Shown: piece by piece, positions 6,193 to 15,435 of the stretch
Layout of the letters: every line of letters begins with the position of its first letter
Position numbering within the stretch: the stretch's first letter is position 1
Assembly: GCA_949373155.1 (NCBI GenBank)
Contig: CASICK010000012.1
Span: forward strand, 1 to 16,814
From: an uncultured Synechococcus sp.
GTDB taxonomy: Bacteria > Cyanobacteriota > Cyanobacteriia > PCC-6307 > Cyanobiaceae
DNA length: 16,814 nt
Reading direction: 5' to 3'
Made by a program: the position numbers and the translations under genes
The notes under the pieces: model-generated
Seen by the model: only the letters and a program-made list of their open reading frames with translations
Told to the model about the DNA's origin: nothing
Database searches by the model: none

Positions 6193-8121
6193 ATGCCCGT
6201 CGTCACACTTCCAAACGGAACCTCCAAGAGTTTTGACGGGCCCGTCACCATTGCTGATGTGGCAACAGCCATTGGTCCTGGACTGGCAAAAGCTGCTGTG
6301 GCAGGCGTTGTCGATGGACAGTCACTCGACTTAGCGATGCCAATCAAACAGGATTGTCAGCTTCAGCTTTTGACATCTAAAGACGAAGAAGGTGTCGACA
6401 CGATCAGACATTCGTTCGCACATTTACTCGGACATGCAGTCAAGCAGCTTTACCCAGAAGCAAAAATGGCCATCGGCCCTGTTATAAAACATGGGTTTTA
6501 TTACGACATTTCATATAAAAAACCCTTCACTCCTGAAGATTTAGATACGATCGAAAAAAGGATGAAAGAGCTCGTTTCTAAAGATTATTCTGTTGAAGTA
6601 GAAGTCGTCACCAAGAAAGAGGCTATTGAAACCTTTGAGAATCGAGAAGAACCGTTCAAACTCGAAATCATCAATAATATTCCTGAGGGCGAAACTATCA
6701 AACTTTATCACCATGAAGAGTATACAGATATGTGCCGAGGGCCTCATGTACCGAACACAAAGCACCTTCGACATTTCAAACTAACAAAAGTTTCCGGAGC
6801 TTATTGGAGAGGCAATTCAGAAAATGAAATGCTGCAACGTATTTACGGAACAGCATGGGGATCTTCAACCGAACTTAAATCCCACCTCAAGCAACTTGAA
6901 GAGGCAGATAAAAGAGACCACCGAAAGCTCGGCCGACAACTCTCTCTATTTCATATCCAGGAGAATGCTCCAGGGATGGTCTTCTGGCACCCGCTTGGAT
7001 GGTCTCTCTATCTCAAGTTACAGGATTTTATTCGCGAAGAACTCGGACAATCTGGATACCAAGAGATCAGTACTCCACAAATCGTGGACAGAAGCCTATG
7101 GGAGCAATCAGGCCACTGGGAGAAATTCAAAGAAGGGATGTTTACGACATCATCAGAGAATAGAGACTATGCAGTGAAGCCGATGAACTGCCCATGCCAC
7201 GTACAAATTTTCAATCAAGGATTACGCAGCTATAAGGATTTGCCCATCCGGCTCGCAGAATTTGGATCTTGCCATCGCAACGAACCCTCAGGAACATTGC
7301 ATGGATTGATGCGAGTGCGAAATTTTGTTCAAGACGATGCACATATTTTTTGCTCCGAGAATCAAATTCAAGAAGAGGTTCTGGAATTCATCGATCTCGT
7401 CTTCAAGATCTACAAAACGTTTGGCTTTGAAAATATATCCATCAAACTCTCAACACGCCCAGAAAAAAGGGTTGGCAGCGAGGAGATTTGGGATAAATCG
7501 GAAAAGTCCCTCGCGGAAGCACTTGATGCCAAGCAACTGGACTGGCAGCTACTTCCTGGAGAGGGTGCATTTTATGGGCCCAAAATTGAATTTTCACTCG
7601 AAGACTGCCTTGGGAGAATCTGGCAATGTGGAACCATTCAGGTTGATTTCTCGATGCCCGAGCGGCTAGGCGCCACTTACATCGGAGAAGATGGCTATCG
7701 CCATACCCCCGTGATGCTCCACAGAGCGATTCTGGGCAGTTTTGAGAGATTTATTGGCATCCTAATTGAAAATTATGCAGGAGATTTTCCCTTCTGGCTT
7801 GCCCCGGAACAGATTCGTCTTTTACCCGTCACTGATGATGTTCAGCCCTATGCCGAACAACTCCTTGACAAGCTCAAAACAGCTGGGGTTAGCGCCACGA
7901 TCGATCGAAGCGGGGATCGCTTAGGCAAAATCATTCGTAACGGGGAACAAATGAAGATTCCGGTTCTGGCGGTGATTGGTGCCAAAGAAGCCCAACAAAA
8001 CGCTGTCAGCCTGCGCAGCCGCCGCGATGGTGATCTCGGAGTCCACTCAGTGGACGTGTTGCTCCAAGCTGCACAACTGGCAAACACCGAGCGGCAACCA
8101 GGACTCGGACTGAACTCATGA
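6193..8121 (+). CDS. thrS: Threonyl-tRNA synthetase
   Basis: This class II synthetase charges tRNA-Thr and removes mischarged serine. From ATG 6193 it has 642 residues, the same as the E. coli enzyme; an upstream GTG at 6154 would add 13 unconserved residues. Order: TGS domain (1-62, [19 protein letters not shown]), editing domain with [11 protein letters not shown] and [10 protein letters not shown], catalytic core with [14 protein letters not shown], the zinc ligand Cys333 in [12 protein letters not shown], the motif 2 region [20 protein letters not shown], motif 3 region around [14 protein letters not shown], and the anticodon-binding domain from about 540. All are intact. The DNA is odd: in stretches I counted by hand, roughly 6480-7450 is mostly 30-47% GC, while the 5' and 3' ends are 52-62%, like the neighbours. 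It overlaps the next gene by four bases (ATGA). Confidence 0.98.
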   Translation: MPVVTLPNGTSKSFDGPVTIADVATAIGPGLAKAAVAGVVDGQSLDLAMPIKQDCQLQLLTSKDEEGVDTIRHSFAHLLGHAVKQLYPEAKMAIGPVIKHGFYYDISYKKPFTPEDLDTIEKRMKELVSKDYSVEVEVVTKKEAIETFENREEPFKLEIINNIPEGETIKLYHHEEYTDMCRGPHVPNTKHLRHFKLTKVSGAYWRGNSENEMLQRIYGTAWGSSTELKSHLKQLEEADKRDHRKLGRQLSLFHIQENAPGMVFWHPLGWSLYLKLQDFIREELGQSGYQEISTPQIVDRSLWEQSGHWEKFKEGMFTTSSENRDYAVKPMNCPCHVQIFNQGLRSYKDLPIRLAEFGSCHRNEPSGTLHGLMRVRNFVQDDAHIFCSENQIQEEVLEFIDLVFKIYKTFGFENISIKLSTRPEKRVGSEEIWDKSEKSLAEALDAKQLDWQLLPGEGAFYGPKIEFSLEDCLGRIWQCGTIQVDFSMPERLGATYIGEDGYRHTPVMLHRAILGSFERFIGILIENYAGDFPFWLAPEQIRLLPVTDDVQPYAEQLLDKLKTAGVSATIDRSGDRLGKIIRNGEQMKIPVLAVIGAKEAQQNAVSLRSRRDGDLGVHSVDVLLQAAQLANTERQPGLGLNS

Positions 8122-8513
8122 GCTCCTCGAGCATTCAGTCCCTCAAAGACTTGAGTCGACTGCGGGAGGCCCCAACCCTCGATCAGGGAATTGCGGATCA
8201 ACTTCGCGAGGAGCTTCAGTTCGCACTGTCCCAATCAAGTTGGTTCACCATTGGCGTGATGGCCCCCTCCTCCCATCAGGCTTTATCAAGTCTTCGATCC
8301 CTTGAGGAGAGTCAACAATGGACATCTCTCGAAGTCACAGAAACCACAACAGATATTGGGCCCGTCTTCCTTAAAGCCAACCAACGCGGCGGCACTGTTC
8401 GAATCAGGATTGAACATGGCTTGGGTTCAGGGATTTTGATCAGTGGTCATGGTGACGATGTGGCTCAGCCAGTCACAACTTGGGGACCATTTCCCCTGGA
8501 TTTCTTTGGCTAA
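8118..8513 (+). CDS. Conserved cyanobacterial protein, DUF1824-like
   Basis: The 131-residue protein begins in the ATGA shared with the thrS stop, so translation is probably coupled. The recognisable parts are the [20 protein letters not shown] segment in the middle, [19 protein letters not shown] and [14 protein letters not shown], and the end [13 protein letters not shown] recall this pattern from DUF1824, a cyanobacterial family without known function; I could not run a profile search. It has no signal peptide or membrane segment. The position directly behind thrS suggests a link to translation only by association, which is weak evidence. Confidence 0.75.
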   Translation: MSSSSIQSLKDLSRLREAPTLDQGIADQLREELQFALSQSSWFTIGVMAPSSHQALSSLRSLEESQQWTSLEVTETTTDIGPVFLKANQRGGTVRIRIEHGLGSGILISGHGDDVAQPVTTWGPFPLDFFG

Positions 8514-8590
8514 ACATTTCGCGCGAGGCGATCGGTTGCCTATCTAGTGAGATGTATTCAGGCTGGAATGAATTCCACCAGACGTCTTGC

Positions 8591-9625
8591 ATGGCCTGCT
8601 CCACCCTGTTGGCCGGTGATATGGGAGGAACCAAAACCCTCCTAGCTCTTTACGGAATCAAGGACGGTCGGCTCGCGCAGCTTCACCAGCAGCGCTTTAT
8701 CTCCAGCGAATGGACGTCGCTGGAACCGATGCTGGAATTCTTTTTAAACCAGCGACCAAACGACATTGAAGCGCCTCAACACGGATGTATCGCCGTAGCC
8801 GGGCCGGTGAACAACCGCATTGCACGCATTACGAATCTTCCTTGGCAATTAAGAGAAGAGCAACTGGCCGCTGCAGCATCGATAGGCCAACTCGAACTCG
8901 TCAACGATTTCGGCGTCTTGATCTACGGGCTACCTCACTTCGATGAAACCCAACAAGTTGTGCTCCAGGCCGCTGGGCCGAAGGAGGGTCCGATCGCCAT
9001 TCTCGGGGCTGGTACGGGGTTAGGCATGGCTCGAGGGATCCGCACTGAAGGAGGGCTCATTGCCCTTGCAAGCGAGGGCGGGCATCGGGAATTCGCCGCG
9101 CGAACCGAAGAGGAATGGCAATTGGCCTGCTGGTTGAAAGACGATCTCGGAGTGGATCGTTTGTCGGTGGAACGGATCGTGAGCGGAACCGGACTGGGAC
9201 ACATCGCGACTTGGTTGCTCCAAAACTCCGACACCAAAGAACATCCACTAAGACCAATCGCAGAGGAGTGGAGAACCAACAAATCCAATGACTTACCGGC
9301 CAAGGTGAGCATGGCGGCCGCAAAAGGAGACCTATTAATGGAACGGGCCCAAACGATTTGGCTGTCTGCCTATGGATCGGCAGCAGGGGACCTTGCACTC
9401 CAGGAACTTTGTACTGGAGGCCTTTGGGTTGGGGGGGGGACTGCGGCCAAACAACTTGCAGGATTGCAGTCAGCAACCTTTCTGAAGGCCATGCGTCAAA
9501 AGGGTCGTTTTGAAGAGTTTTTGGATGGTTTAAGGGTTACCGCCGTCATCGACCCTGAAGCAGGTCTGTTCAGCGCAGCCTGTCGGGCAAGAATCTTGGC
9601 TGAGTCAAGTGGGACACTGGCCTAA
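8591..9625 (+). CDS. glk: Glucokinase (PF02685-type)
   Basis: Glucokinase phosphorylates glucose to glucose-6-phosphate with ATP, feeding glycogen and sugar use in a cyanobacterium. From ATG 8591 the 344-residue protein fits family length. It shows the phosphate-binding loop LLAGDMGGTKTLLALY (6-21), GCIAVAGPV, the substrate region LELVNDFGVLIYGL with the likely catalytic base Asp106, the ATP-site loop AILGAGTGLGMA, the glucose-site SEGGHREFAAR and the C-terminal GGLWVGGGTAAK. An in-frame ATG at 8552 would add 13 residues without clear similarity; the track to 8480 overlaps the previous gene and is unlikely. The codons for the last Gly-Gly-Gly form a run of nine G (9431-9439), a probable slippage hot spot, but the frame is intact here. 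Confidence 0.95.
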   Translation: MACSTLLAGDMGGTKTLLALYGIKDGRLAQLHQQRFISSEWTSLEPMLEFFLNQRPNDIEAPQHGCIAVAGPVNNRIARITNLPWQLREEQLAAAASIGQLELVNDFGVLIYGLPHFDETQQVVLQAAGPKEGPIAILGAGTGLGMARGIRTEGGLIALASEGGHREFAARTEEEWQLACWLKDDLGVDRLSVERIVSGTGLGHIATWLLQNSDTKEHPLRPIAEEWRTNKSNDLPAKVSMAAAKGDLLMERAQTIWLSAYGSAAGDLALQELCTGGLWVGGGTAAKQLAGLQSATFLKAMRQKGRFEEFLDGLRVTAVIDPEAGLFSAACRARILAESSGTLA

Positions 9626-9639
9626 GTGGAAACGCAGGG

Positions 9640-10587
9640 ATGGCGCAGCCGCGTATCGGCCAAACAGTGGTGGTGGACGTTCCCGCTACCACCGCCAACA
9701 TTGGGCCAGGATTCGACTGTCTAGGCGCTGCTCTGGATCTCAATAACCGTTTCACCATGCGTCGAATCGATGGCGATGGAGAACGATTTGAATTGATCAT
9801 CGAGGGGCAGGAGGGGTCTCACTTACGGGGAGGGCCAGACAACCTCGTGTATCGAGCCGCGCAGCGGGTCTGGAAAGCAGCCGGCCAAGAGCCCGTAGCC
9901 ATCGAGGCTCGAGTGCGTCTAGCCGTTCCACCAGCCAGGGGCCTAGGCAGCAGCGCCACAGCCATCGTGGCCGGGCTCGTCGGTGCCAATGCCTTGGTGG
10001 GAGAACCGCTCAGTCGAGAAAAACTGCTGGAGCTCGCGATCGATATCGAAGGACACCCAGACAATGTTGTGCCTTCGCTACTGGGGGGGCTTTGCATGAC
10101 CGCAAAGGCTGCCTCGCAACGCTGGCGAGTGGTGCGTTGCGAATGGATGCCCAGCATCAAGGCAGTCGTTGCGATCCCAGCCATTCGTCTCAGCACCAGC
10201 GAAGCGAGGCGGGCCATGCCCAAATCAGTTCCCGTCGGTGATGCAGTGGTCAACCTCGGCGCCCTCACCCTCCTGCTGCAAGGCCTGAGGACCGGAAACG
10301 GCGATTTGATCTCAGACGGAATGCATGACCGTCTACACGAGCCCTATCGCTGGAGGCTGATCAAAGGTGGCCAGGAAGTCAAAGAGGCTGCCTTAGCGGC
10401 TGGGGCCTGGGGGTGTGCCATCAGTGGCGCGGGGCCAAGCATCCTGGCTCTTTGCGCAGAAGAACGAGGGCCAGCAGTTAGTCATGCCATGGTGAAGGCT
10501 TGGGAGGCGGCTGGCGTCGCTAGTCGCGCTCCACTGCTTAACCTTCAGACGACCGGGAGCCACTGGCACCCCAAAGATACTGAGTAG
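9640..10587 (+). CDS. thrB: Homoserine kinase
   Basis: ThrB phosphorylates homoserine to O-phosphohomoserine, the step before threonine synthase. The 315-residue protein is a GHMP kinase: N-terminal [20 protein letters not shown] (12-31), the ATP-binding motif [16 protein letters not shown] (97-112), [16 protein letters not shown] in the middle, and the C-terminal motif [18 protein letters not shown]. It starts 14 bases after glk and is followed 56 bases later by ndhD. Together with thrS upstream, this puts two threonine-related genes in the same plus-strand run, though I see no sign of shared regulation. A seven-G run at 10083-10089 is in frame. Confidence 0.97.
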   Translation: MAQPRIGQTVVVDVPATTANIGPGFDCLGAALDLNNRFTMRRIDGDGERFELIIEGQEGSHLRGGPDNLVYRAAQRVWKAAGQEPVAIEARVRLAVPPARGLGSSATAIVAGLVGANALVGEPLSREKLLELAIDIEGHPDNVVPSLLGGLCMTAKAASQRWRVVRCEWMPSIKAVVAIPAIRLSTSEARRAMPKSVPVGDAVVNLGALTLLLQGLRTGNGDLISDGMHDRLHEPYRWRLIKGGQEVKEAALAAGAWGCAISGAGPSILALCAEERGPAVSHAMVKAWEAAGVASRAPLLNLQTTGSHWHPKDTE

Positions 10588-10643
10588 AATTACTCAGCAA
10601 GGCCCCTAGGGCTGATAAGTTCAATCACAATCTTGCGAATGCC

Positions 10644-12215
10644 ATGGACGCCAATTTGCCGCTGACGGCTGCGTCTCAGGCAGCGTTCCCCTGGCTCTCG
10701 CTCATCGTTTTGCTACCCGCGGCGATGGCTTTGTTGATGCCATTGCTTCCAGGTGATGACTCGCAGCAGTCAACCTTGCCGCGAAATCTGGCCATCGGCG
10801 TCCTACTCGTCGACCTCCTGCTGATGCTGGTGGTCTTCAGCCAACATTTCGACCCGAGTGATAGCAGTCTCCAGCTCGTGGAAAGGGTGAGCTGGGTTCC
10901 ATCAATCGGATTGGAATGGTCTCTCGGAGCCGATGGCCTGTCAGCACCACTTGTGGTTCTGAGTGGATTAGTCACTCTTTTATCCGTTGCGGCCAGCTGG
11001 AACGTTCAACACAAGACCAAGTTGTACTTCGGTCTCCTACTCGTTCAAGCCTCCGCTCAGGGGCTGGTTTTCCTCTCCCAGGATTTTCTGTTGTTCTTCC
11101 TCGCTTGGGAGCTGGAACTCGTACCTGTTTATCTCCTCATCGCGATCTGGGGCGGAAGCAACCGGCAGTACGCAGCCACAAAATTCATTCTCTACACAGC
11201 TGTCGCATCCCTCCTGATTCTGATCAGCGGTCTTGCTCTAGCCCTATCCGGAGACACTTTCACACTCAACCTGACTGAGCTCGCTGCACGTTCGCCTGGC
11301 GGAACCTTCGGGTTGCTCTGTTATCTCGGCTTCTTAATTGGCTTTGGGGTGAAGTTACCGATGTTTCCGCTTCACACCTGGCTCCCAGACGCCCACGGAG
11401 AAGCCAATGCGCCTGTATCGATGCTGCTAGCTGGTGTCCTTTTAAAAATGGGCGGTTATGCCCTGCTGCGTTTCAACGTTCAGATGCTTCCCGATGCGCA
11501 TCTTGTTCTTGCACCAGCACTCATCGTTCTTGGCATCGTCAACATCATTTACGGAGCGCTGAACGCTTTTGCACAAGACAATGTCAAACGGCGTATCGCC
11601 TGCAGCTCAGTAAGTCATATGGGCTTTGTGTTGCTTGGAATCGGTGCTGTCGATGCCCTGAGCCTGAGTGGAGCCATGCTTCAAATGATCAGTCATGGAC
11701 TGATCGCAGCAGCCATGTTCTTCGTAACAGGCTGTTTCTATGAACGCACCAAAACGCTGTCGATTCCGAACATGGGAGGTCTTGCAAAGGTCCTGCCGAT
11801 CACCTTTGCCTTCTTTCTTGCGAGCTCTCTGGCCTCCCTTGCCCTTCCGGGCATGAGCGGATTCATCAGTGAAATCACCATCTTCTTGGGCATCACAAGT
11901 CAGGAGAATTTCACCACCTTGTTCCGCGTTGCCACTGTTGCTATTGCAGCGATTGGACTCGTGCTCACCCCGATGTATCTCCTCTCTATGTGCAGGCGAG
12001 TGTTCTTCGGCCCACGAATCCCAGCGTTGGCCTTCATCGATGACATGCGCCCTCGAGAACTCGTGATCGGGCTCACCCTGATGGTTCCAACTTTGGTGAT
12101 TGGAATTTGGCCTCGTATCGCCATGGATTTCTACGAAGCAGCCACTGATGCTCTCGCCAGTGATCTCGGCACTCATAGCCTGGTAGCTCTCACAACCCTG
12201 CTGCCGGCGGGCTGA
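10644..12215 (+). CDS. ndhD: NAD(P)H-quinone oxidoreductase (NDH-1) subunit D, chain 4
   Basis: NdhD is an antiporter-like membrane subunit of the photosynthetic NDH-1 complex, which takes part in respiration, cyclic electron flow and, in some isoforms, CO2 uptake. The 523-residue protein is hydrophobic throughout with about fourteen membrane segments. It holds the conserved charged residues of this subunit family: Glu156 in [15 protein letters not shown], Lys237 in [14 protein letters not shown], and Lys268 in [16 protein letters not shown], plus [14 protein letters not shown]. The length and N-terminus suggest the respiratory and cyclic-flow isoform (D1 type) rather than the CO2-uptake ones, but paralogues would have to be compared. 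It starts 56 bases after thrB and ends five bases before prlC. Confidence 0.97.
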   Translation: MDANLPLTAASQAAFPWLSLIVLLPAAMALLMPLLPGDDSQQSTLPRNLAIGVLLVDLLLMLVVFSQHFDPSDSSLQLVERVSWVPSIGLEWSLGADGLSAPLVVLSGLVTLLSVAASWNVQHKTKLYFGLLLVQASAQGLVFLSQDFLLFFLAWELELVPVYLLIAIWGGSNRQYAATKFILYTAVASLLILISGLALALSGDTFTLNLTELAARSPGGTFGLLCYLGFLIGFGVKLPMFPLHTWLPDAHGEANAPVSMLLAGVLLKMGGYALLRFNVQMLPDAHLVLAPALIVLGIVNIIYGALNAFAQDNVKRRIACSSVSHMGFVLLGIGAVDALSLSGAMLQMISHGLIAAAMFFVTGCFYERTKTLSIPNMGGLAKVLPITFAFFLASSLASLALPGMSGFISEITIFLGITSQENFTTLFRVATVAIAAIGLVLTPMYLLSMCRRVFFGPRIPALAFIDDMRPRELVIGLTLMVPTLVIGIWPRIAMDFYEAATDALASDLGTHSLVALTTLLPAG

Positions 12216-12220
12216 CAGCG

Positions 12221-14338
12221 ATGACCAACCCAGAACTCTTGCGCGGACACGGCCTTCCGCGCTTTGAGGCCATCGATGCATCCCAGGTAGAAGCTCATAT
12301 CCCAGCACTGATCAAGGAATTGGGAGAACAGCTCAGCTCGCTGGAATCCACGCTTCAACAACGCCTCTCTGACACAACAGCCCTGAGCTGGGATGAGGTG
12401 ATGACTCCTCTGCACAACCTTGGGGAACGATTGCGCTGGAGCTGGGGGGTGGTGAGCCATCTCAATGGCGTCTGCAACAGCTCGGAGCTGCGCGAAGCCC
12501 ATGCGGCCCAACAACCTGAGGTCGTGCGCTTTAGCAACCGCGCTGGTCAGAGCCAAGTGATTCACCAAGCCCTAGAAAGCCTTCAACGCAACCCCAGCCA
12601 TCCGCTGGACTCCATTCAAATCCGCATCCTTGATGCCGAGCTGTTGTCGATGCGCCATCGGGGGGTGGGATTGAGTGGAGCATCCAAAGAGTCCTTCAAC
12701 GAAGCCAGCGAACAACTCGCTTCCCTTTCCACCCGATTCAGCAATCACGTTCTTGATGCCACCCAGGGCTGGACTCTGTTGGTGAATGATGCAGAACAAC
12801 TCCAAGGCATACCGGAGCGGGCCCTGCAGGCTTTAGCTACTGCCGCCAAGGATGCTGGGGATAAGCATCGCGATGGACAAGATCCCACAGCCTTGGAAGG
12901 GCCGTGGCGTCTTGGTCTCGACATGCCCCGATACCTTCCAGTACTGACCCATGCCGACAAGCGCAACCTGAGAGAAACGGTCTACAGGGCACAAGTCAGT
13001 CGGGCGAGCTCAGGGGAGCTCGACAACACTTCTCTTATCGAGGAGATTCTGGACTTACGGAACCATCAGGCCGCACGCCTTGGCTATCAAAACTGGGCCG
13101 AACGAAGCCTGGCCTCAAAAATGGCCGACAACGTAGACGCCGTTGAACAGCTTCTTGAAGAACTTCGTGCTGCAGCCCTCCCCGTCGCAAAACAAGAGAT
13201 TGACGAACTGAGGGACTGTGCCCGTCGTCATGGTGCAACAGAAGCGGATGCGTTCAGCCCCTGGGATGTGAGCTACTGGGCAGAAAAACTTCGTCAAGAG
13301 CGCTTCAACCTCAATCAAGAGGAGTTGCGTCCATGGTTTCCGCTTCCTCAAGTACTAGATGGCCTTTTCCATCTTTGCGAACGCTTGTTCTCCATCCAGA
13401 TTGAAGCTGCTGATGGTGAAGCACCGATTTGGCATCAGGATGTGCGCTTTTTCAGAGTCAGCGATGAAAAAGGCCAGCCACTAGCAGCGTTTTATCTGGA
13501 TCCCTTCAGCCGACCCGCCAGCAAACGAGGTGGGGCCTGGATGGATGAATGCTTGAACCGGTCGCGCAATTCTGAGGGTGAGCTCACCCACCCTGTGGCC
13601 TACCTGATTTGCAACCAGACCCCACCGGCTGGAGACGTCCCAAGCTTGATGAGTTTTGAAGAGGTGGAGACCCTCTTTCATGAGTTTGGCCATGGGCTTC
13701 AACACATGCTCACCACGGTGGAACATCCTCAAGCCGCAGGTATAAACAATGTGGAATGGGACGCGGTGGAGCTTCCCAGTCAGTTCATGGAGAACTGGTG
13801 CCTTGATCGCCAGACCCTGATGGGAATGGCCCGTCATTGGAAAACAGGAGAACCATTGCCTGAAGAGGACTACAACAAACTGCGCAACAGCCGCACCTTT
13901 ATGCAGGGATGCGGAACGCTCCGCCAGGTTCATTTCGCTTTGACCGATTTACGTCTTCACAGCGCTTGGAGCCCCGAGCTTGGTCAATCCCCTGATGCCT
14001 TTAGGCGCTCGATTGCGGACAACACAACCGTGTTGCGACCTATCCCGGAAGACCGTTTCCTCTGTGCCTTCGGCCATATTTTTGCTGGTGGTTACTCCGC
14101 TGGTTACTACTCCTACAAGTGGGCAGAGGTCTTAAGCGCCGATGCTTTTGCCGCTTTCGAGGAAGTTGGCCTCGATCGAGAAGCGGATATACAAGCCACC
14201 GGTCAACGCTTCCGCAACACTGTTCTCAGCCTCGGAGGAAGTCAAAGTCCCGCTGATGTCTACAAGTCTTTCAGGGGTCGAACAGCCAGCACGGATGCAT
14301 TAATTCGCCATTCCGGACTGGCAGCCGCCGCTCGTTGA
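12221..14338 (+). CDS. prlC: M3 family zinc metallopeptidase, oligopeptidase A-like
   Basis: Oligopeptidase A is a cytosolic zinc peptidase that degrades short peptides, including cleaved signal peptides. The 705-residue protein has an N-terminal helical half and the M3 catalytic core: HEFGH at 487-491 (zinc ligands His487 and His491, base Glu488) and the third ligand Glu517 in NNVEWDAVELPSQFMENW, followed by FAGGYSAGYYSYKWAEVLSAD, which carries the substrate-binding tyrosines. Length agrees with bacterial oligopeptidases. It starts five bases behind ndhD, so the two are likely on one transcript. Nothing appears broken. Confidence 0.95.
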   Translation: MTNPELLRGHGLPRFEAIDASQVEAHIPALIKELGEQLSSLESTLQQRLSDTTALSWDEVMTPLHNLGERLRWSWGVVSHLNGVCNSSELREAHAAQQPEVVRFSNRAGQSQVIHQALESLQRNPSHPLDSIQIRILDAELLSMRHRGVGLSGASKESFNEASEQLASLSTRFSNHVLDATQGWTLLVNDAEQLQGIPERALQALATAAKDAGDKHRDGQDPTALEGPWRLGLDMPRYLPVLTHADKRNLRETVYRAQVSRASSGELDNTSLIEEILDLRNHQAARLGYQNWAERSLASKMADNVDAVEQLLEELRAAALPVAKQEIDELRDCARRHGATEADAFSPWDVSYWAEKLRQERFNLNQEELRPWFPLPQVLDGLFHLCERLFSIQIEAADGEAPIWHQDVRFFRVSDEKGQPLAAFYLDPFSRPASKRGGAWMDECLNRSRNSEGELTHPVAYLICNQTPPAGDVPSLMSFEEVETLFHEFGHGLQHMLTTVEHPQAAGINNVEWDAVELPSQFMENWCLDRQTLMGMARHWKTGEPLPEEDYNKLRNSRTFMQGCGTLRQVHFALTDLRLHSAWSPELGQSPDAFRRSIADNTTVLRPIPEDRFLCAFGHIFAGGYSAGYYSYKWAEVLSADAFAAFEEVGLDREADIQATGQRFRNTVLSLGGSQSPADVYKSFRGRTASTDALIRHSGLAAAAR

Positions 14339-14355
14339 GCTGGGAGGCATGGACC

Positions 14356-14433
14356 ATGACCTTCTTGCGCTGGCATCGCTGGAAGAAGCCCAAGAGGCAG
14401 CATATTGAAGAAATAAAGACCAGCTTGTCCTAA
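14356..14433 (+). CDS. Candidate 25-residue basic small ORF
   Basis: An ORF of 25 codons starts at ATG 14356, eight bases after a GGGAGG (14342-14347), and begins MTFLRWHRWKKPKRQH. It lies in the 112-base gap between the convergent prlC and hydrolase genes, 17 bases after the prlC stop. A second ATG at 14349 in another frame gives 19 codons beginning MDHDLLALASLEEAQ, so the Shine-Dalgarno-like sequence does not decide between them. There is no evidence of conservation; it may be chance or a remnant. Confidence 0.2.
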   Translation: MTFLRWHRWKKPKRQHIEEIKTSLS

Positions 14434-14450
14434 GACTTCAGAGTTTTCAG

Positions 14451-15056
14451 TTAATCAATTAAAAGTGATTCGATCAACAGATCAAGCGATTTTGGATGGG
14501 ACATCAATTGCTGATGCGTCCAGACAGGCACCGCTGTGCTCTTCCCGATTGGAAGCAGGGCTTGCCACCCAGGGCACACCATGAGATCCCAACGGCAAAA
14601 GAAGCTGAGGCATTTCACAGCCTGCAACTCGGCGTAATCGCCATTCAAGGAGCGCAGCAGGGGACTACCGCGCTTCATGTCTGCCAAACCAGCGAACAAC
14701 CAGGAGGGAACGCACTGTGCCGTGAGCGTTCCCTGTTGGGGACTACCAACGCTAATGAATCGATGTGTTCGCTTGGCACCATCCAATTCTTGGAGCCAAG
14801 TCCGCGCAATGACCCCACCCATTGAAAAGCCAAGAAGGTCAATCGGCGTCTTCGGTCCCCAACGTTCTTGAATCAGGCCATCCAGCTGACGAGCGAGCTT
14901 GCGGAGCGGAATCGCACCGAATCGATGGGGCAAATGCGGAGACAAAATCGGACGGTTTTGTCCTTCAAGGCGATGCTGCAGGCGAGAAAACAACCGGGGC
15001 GTATCGAGAAGTCCATGCACCAAAACGAGGGGTCGGGTAGCAGCTTCAGATTCCAT
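14451..15056 (-). CDS. Alpha/beta hydrolase, lipase-like
   Basis: The 201-residue protein has the order of a small lipase or esterase: RPLVLVHGLLDTP (8-20, oxyanion region), the nucleophile elbow GFSMGG (76-81, Ser78), a probable acid Asp157 in FFCRWDLMVCP and a His in the THQQLMSHP segment (181 or 187). No signal peptide is visible, so it should be cytosolic or membrane-associated. I chose ATG 15056 because its A is shared with the folB stop (TGATG), the usual sign of translational coupling; a TTG at 15080 would lengthen it by eight residues and overlap folB. The substrate is unknown; a lipid or ester is inferred from fold resemblance to bacterial triacylglycerol lipases. Confidence 0.85.
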   Translation of the reverse strand: MESEAATRPLVLVHGLLDTPRLFSRLQHRLEGQNRPILSPHLPHRFGAIPLRKLARQLDGLIQERWGPKTPIDLLGFSMGGVIARTWLQELDGAKRTHRFISVGSPQQGTLTAQCVPSWLFAGLADMKRGSPLLRSLNGDYAELQAVKCLSFFCRWDLMVCPGWQALLPIGKSTAVPVWTHQQLMSHPKSLDLLIESLLID

Positions 15057-15430
15057 CAAAAACTCTGCTGAGCAGACCAATGACGCCGCCGCTCAATGGA
15101 AACTGTGCCTGTGAAACCAGCAATAGGAGGGTGACACTTTTGTAAGCGCAGATGCATTGGTAAAGGGCCATAGAGACGTTCCAGCACCTCAAAAACCTCC
15201 TCACTGAAACGTTCAATGGTGAGGCAACTCAGCTCCCTCACCAACGCCTGAAGCGCCAGCACTGCCCGGCTGTAATCGGCGGTCGCTCTGAGATCGTCGG
15301 ACTTGGCCGATTCACTCAGATCTAAACCCAACGTGATGTCGAGTTGAAACCATTGGCCATCGCGTCGTTCATGCTCCAGCACTCCAACATGAGCCCAGAG
15401 GTGCAGATCATGGATATGAATCAAATCCAC
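15056..15430 (-). CDS. folB: Dihydroneopterin aldolase
   Basis: FolB cleaves 7,8-dihydroneopterin to hydroxymethyl-dihydropterin and glycolaldehyde in folate synthesis. The 124-residue protein has the usual length and pattern: MDLIHIHDLHLWAHVGVLEHE with the conserved Glu21, QWFQLDITLGLDL, SDDLRATADYSRAV and the C-terminal LRLQKCHPPIAG with the conserved lysine. The start is GTG 15430, five bases after the proA stop, and its stop overlaps the start of the hydrolase. So proA, folB and the hydrolase probably form one minus-strand operon. Confidence 0.93.
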   Translation of the reverse strand: MDLIHIHDLHLWAHVGVLEHERRDGQWFQLDITLGLDLSESAKSDDLRATADYSRAVLALQALVRELSCLTIERFSEEVFEVLERLYGPLPMHLRLQKCHPPIAGFTGTVSIERRRHWSAQQSF

Positions 15431-15435
15431 GGGTG

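Noticed and set aside
8480..8590. N-terminal extension of glucokinase to 8480
   Set aside because: It would overlap the DUF1824-like gene by 34 bases, and the added residues have no similarity to glucokinases; ATG 8591 gives normal length.
10588..10643. Possible terminator between thrB and ndhD (TCAGC ... GCTGA)
   Set aside because: Only five base pairs form, the interior does not pair and no T-run follows.
11607..12308. Open frame of 233 codons on the minus strand inside ndhD and the start of prlC
   Set aside because: Highly charged, low-hydrophobicity translation antisense to strongly conserved coding sequence; it crosses two real genes and resembles no family I know.
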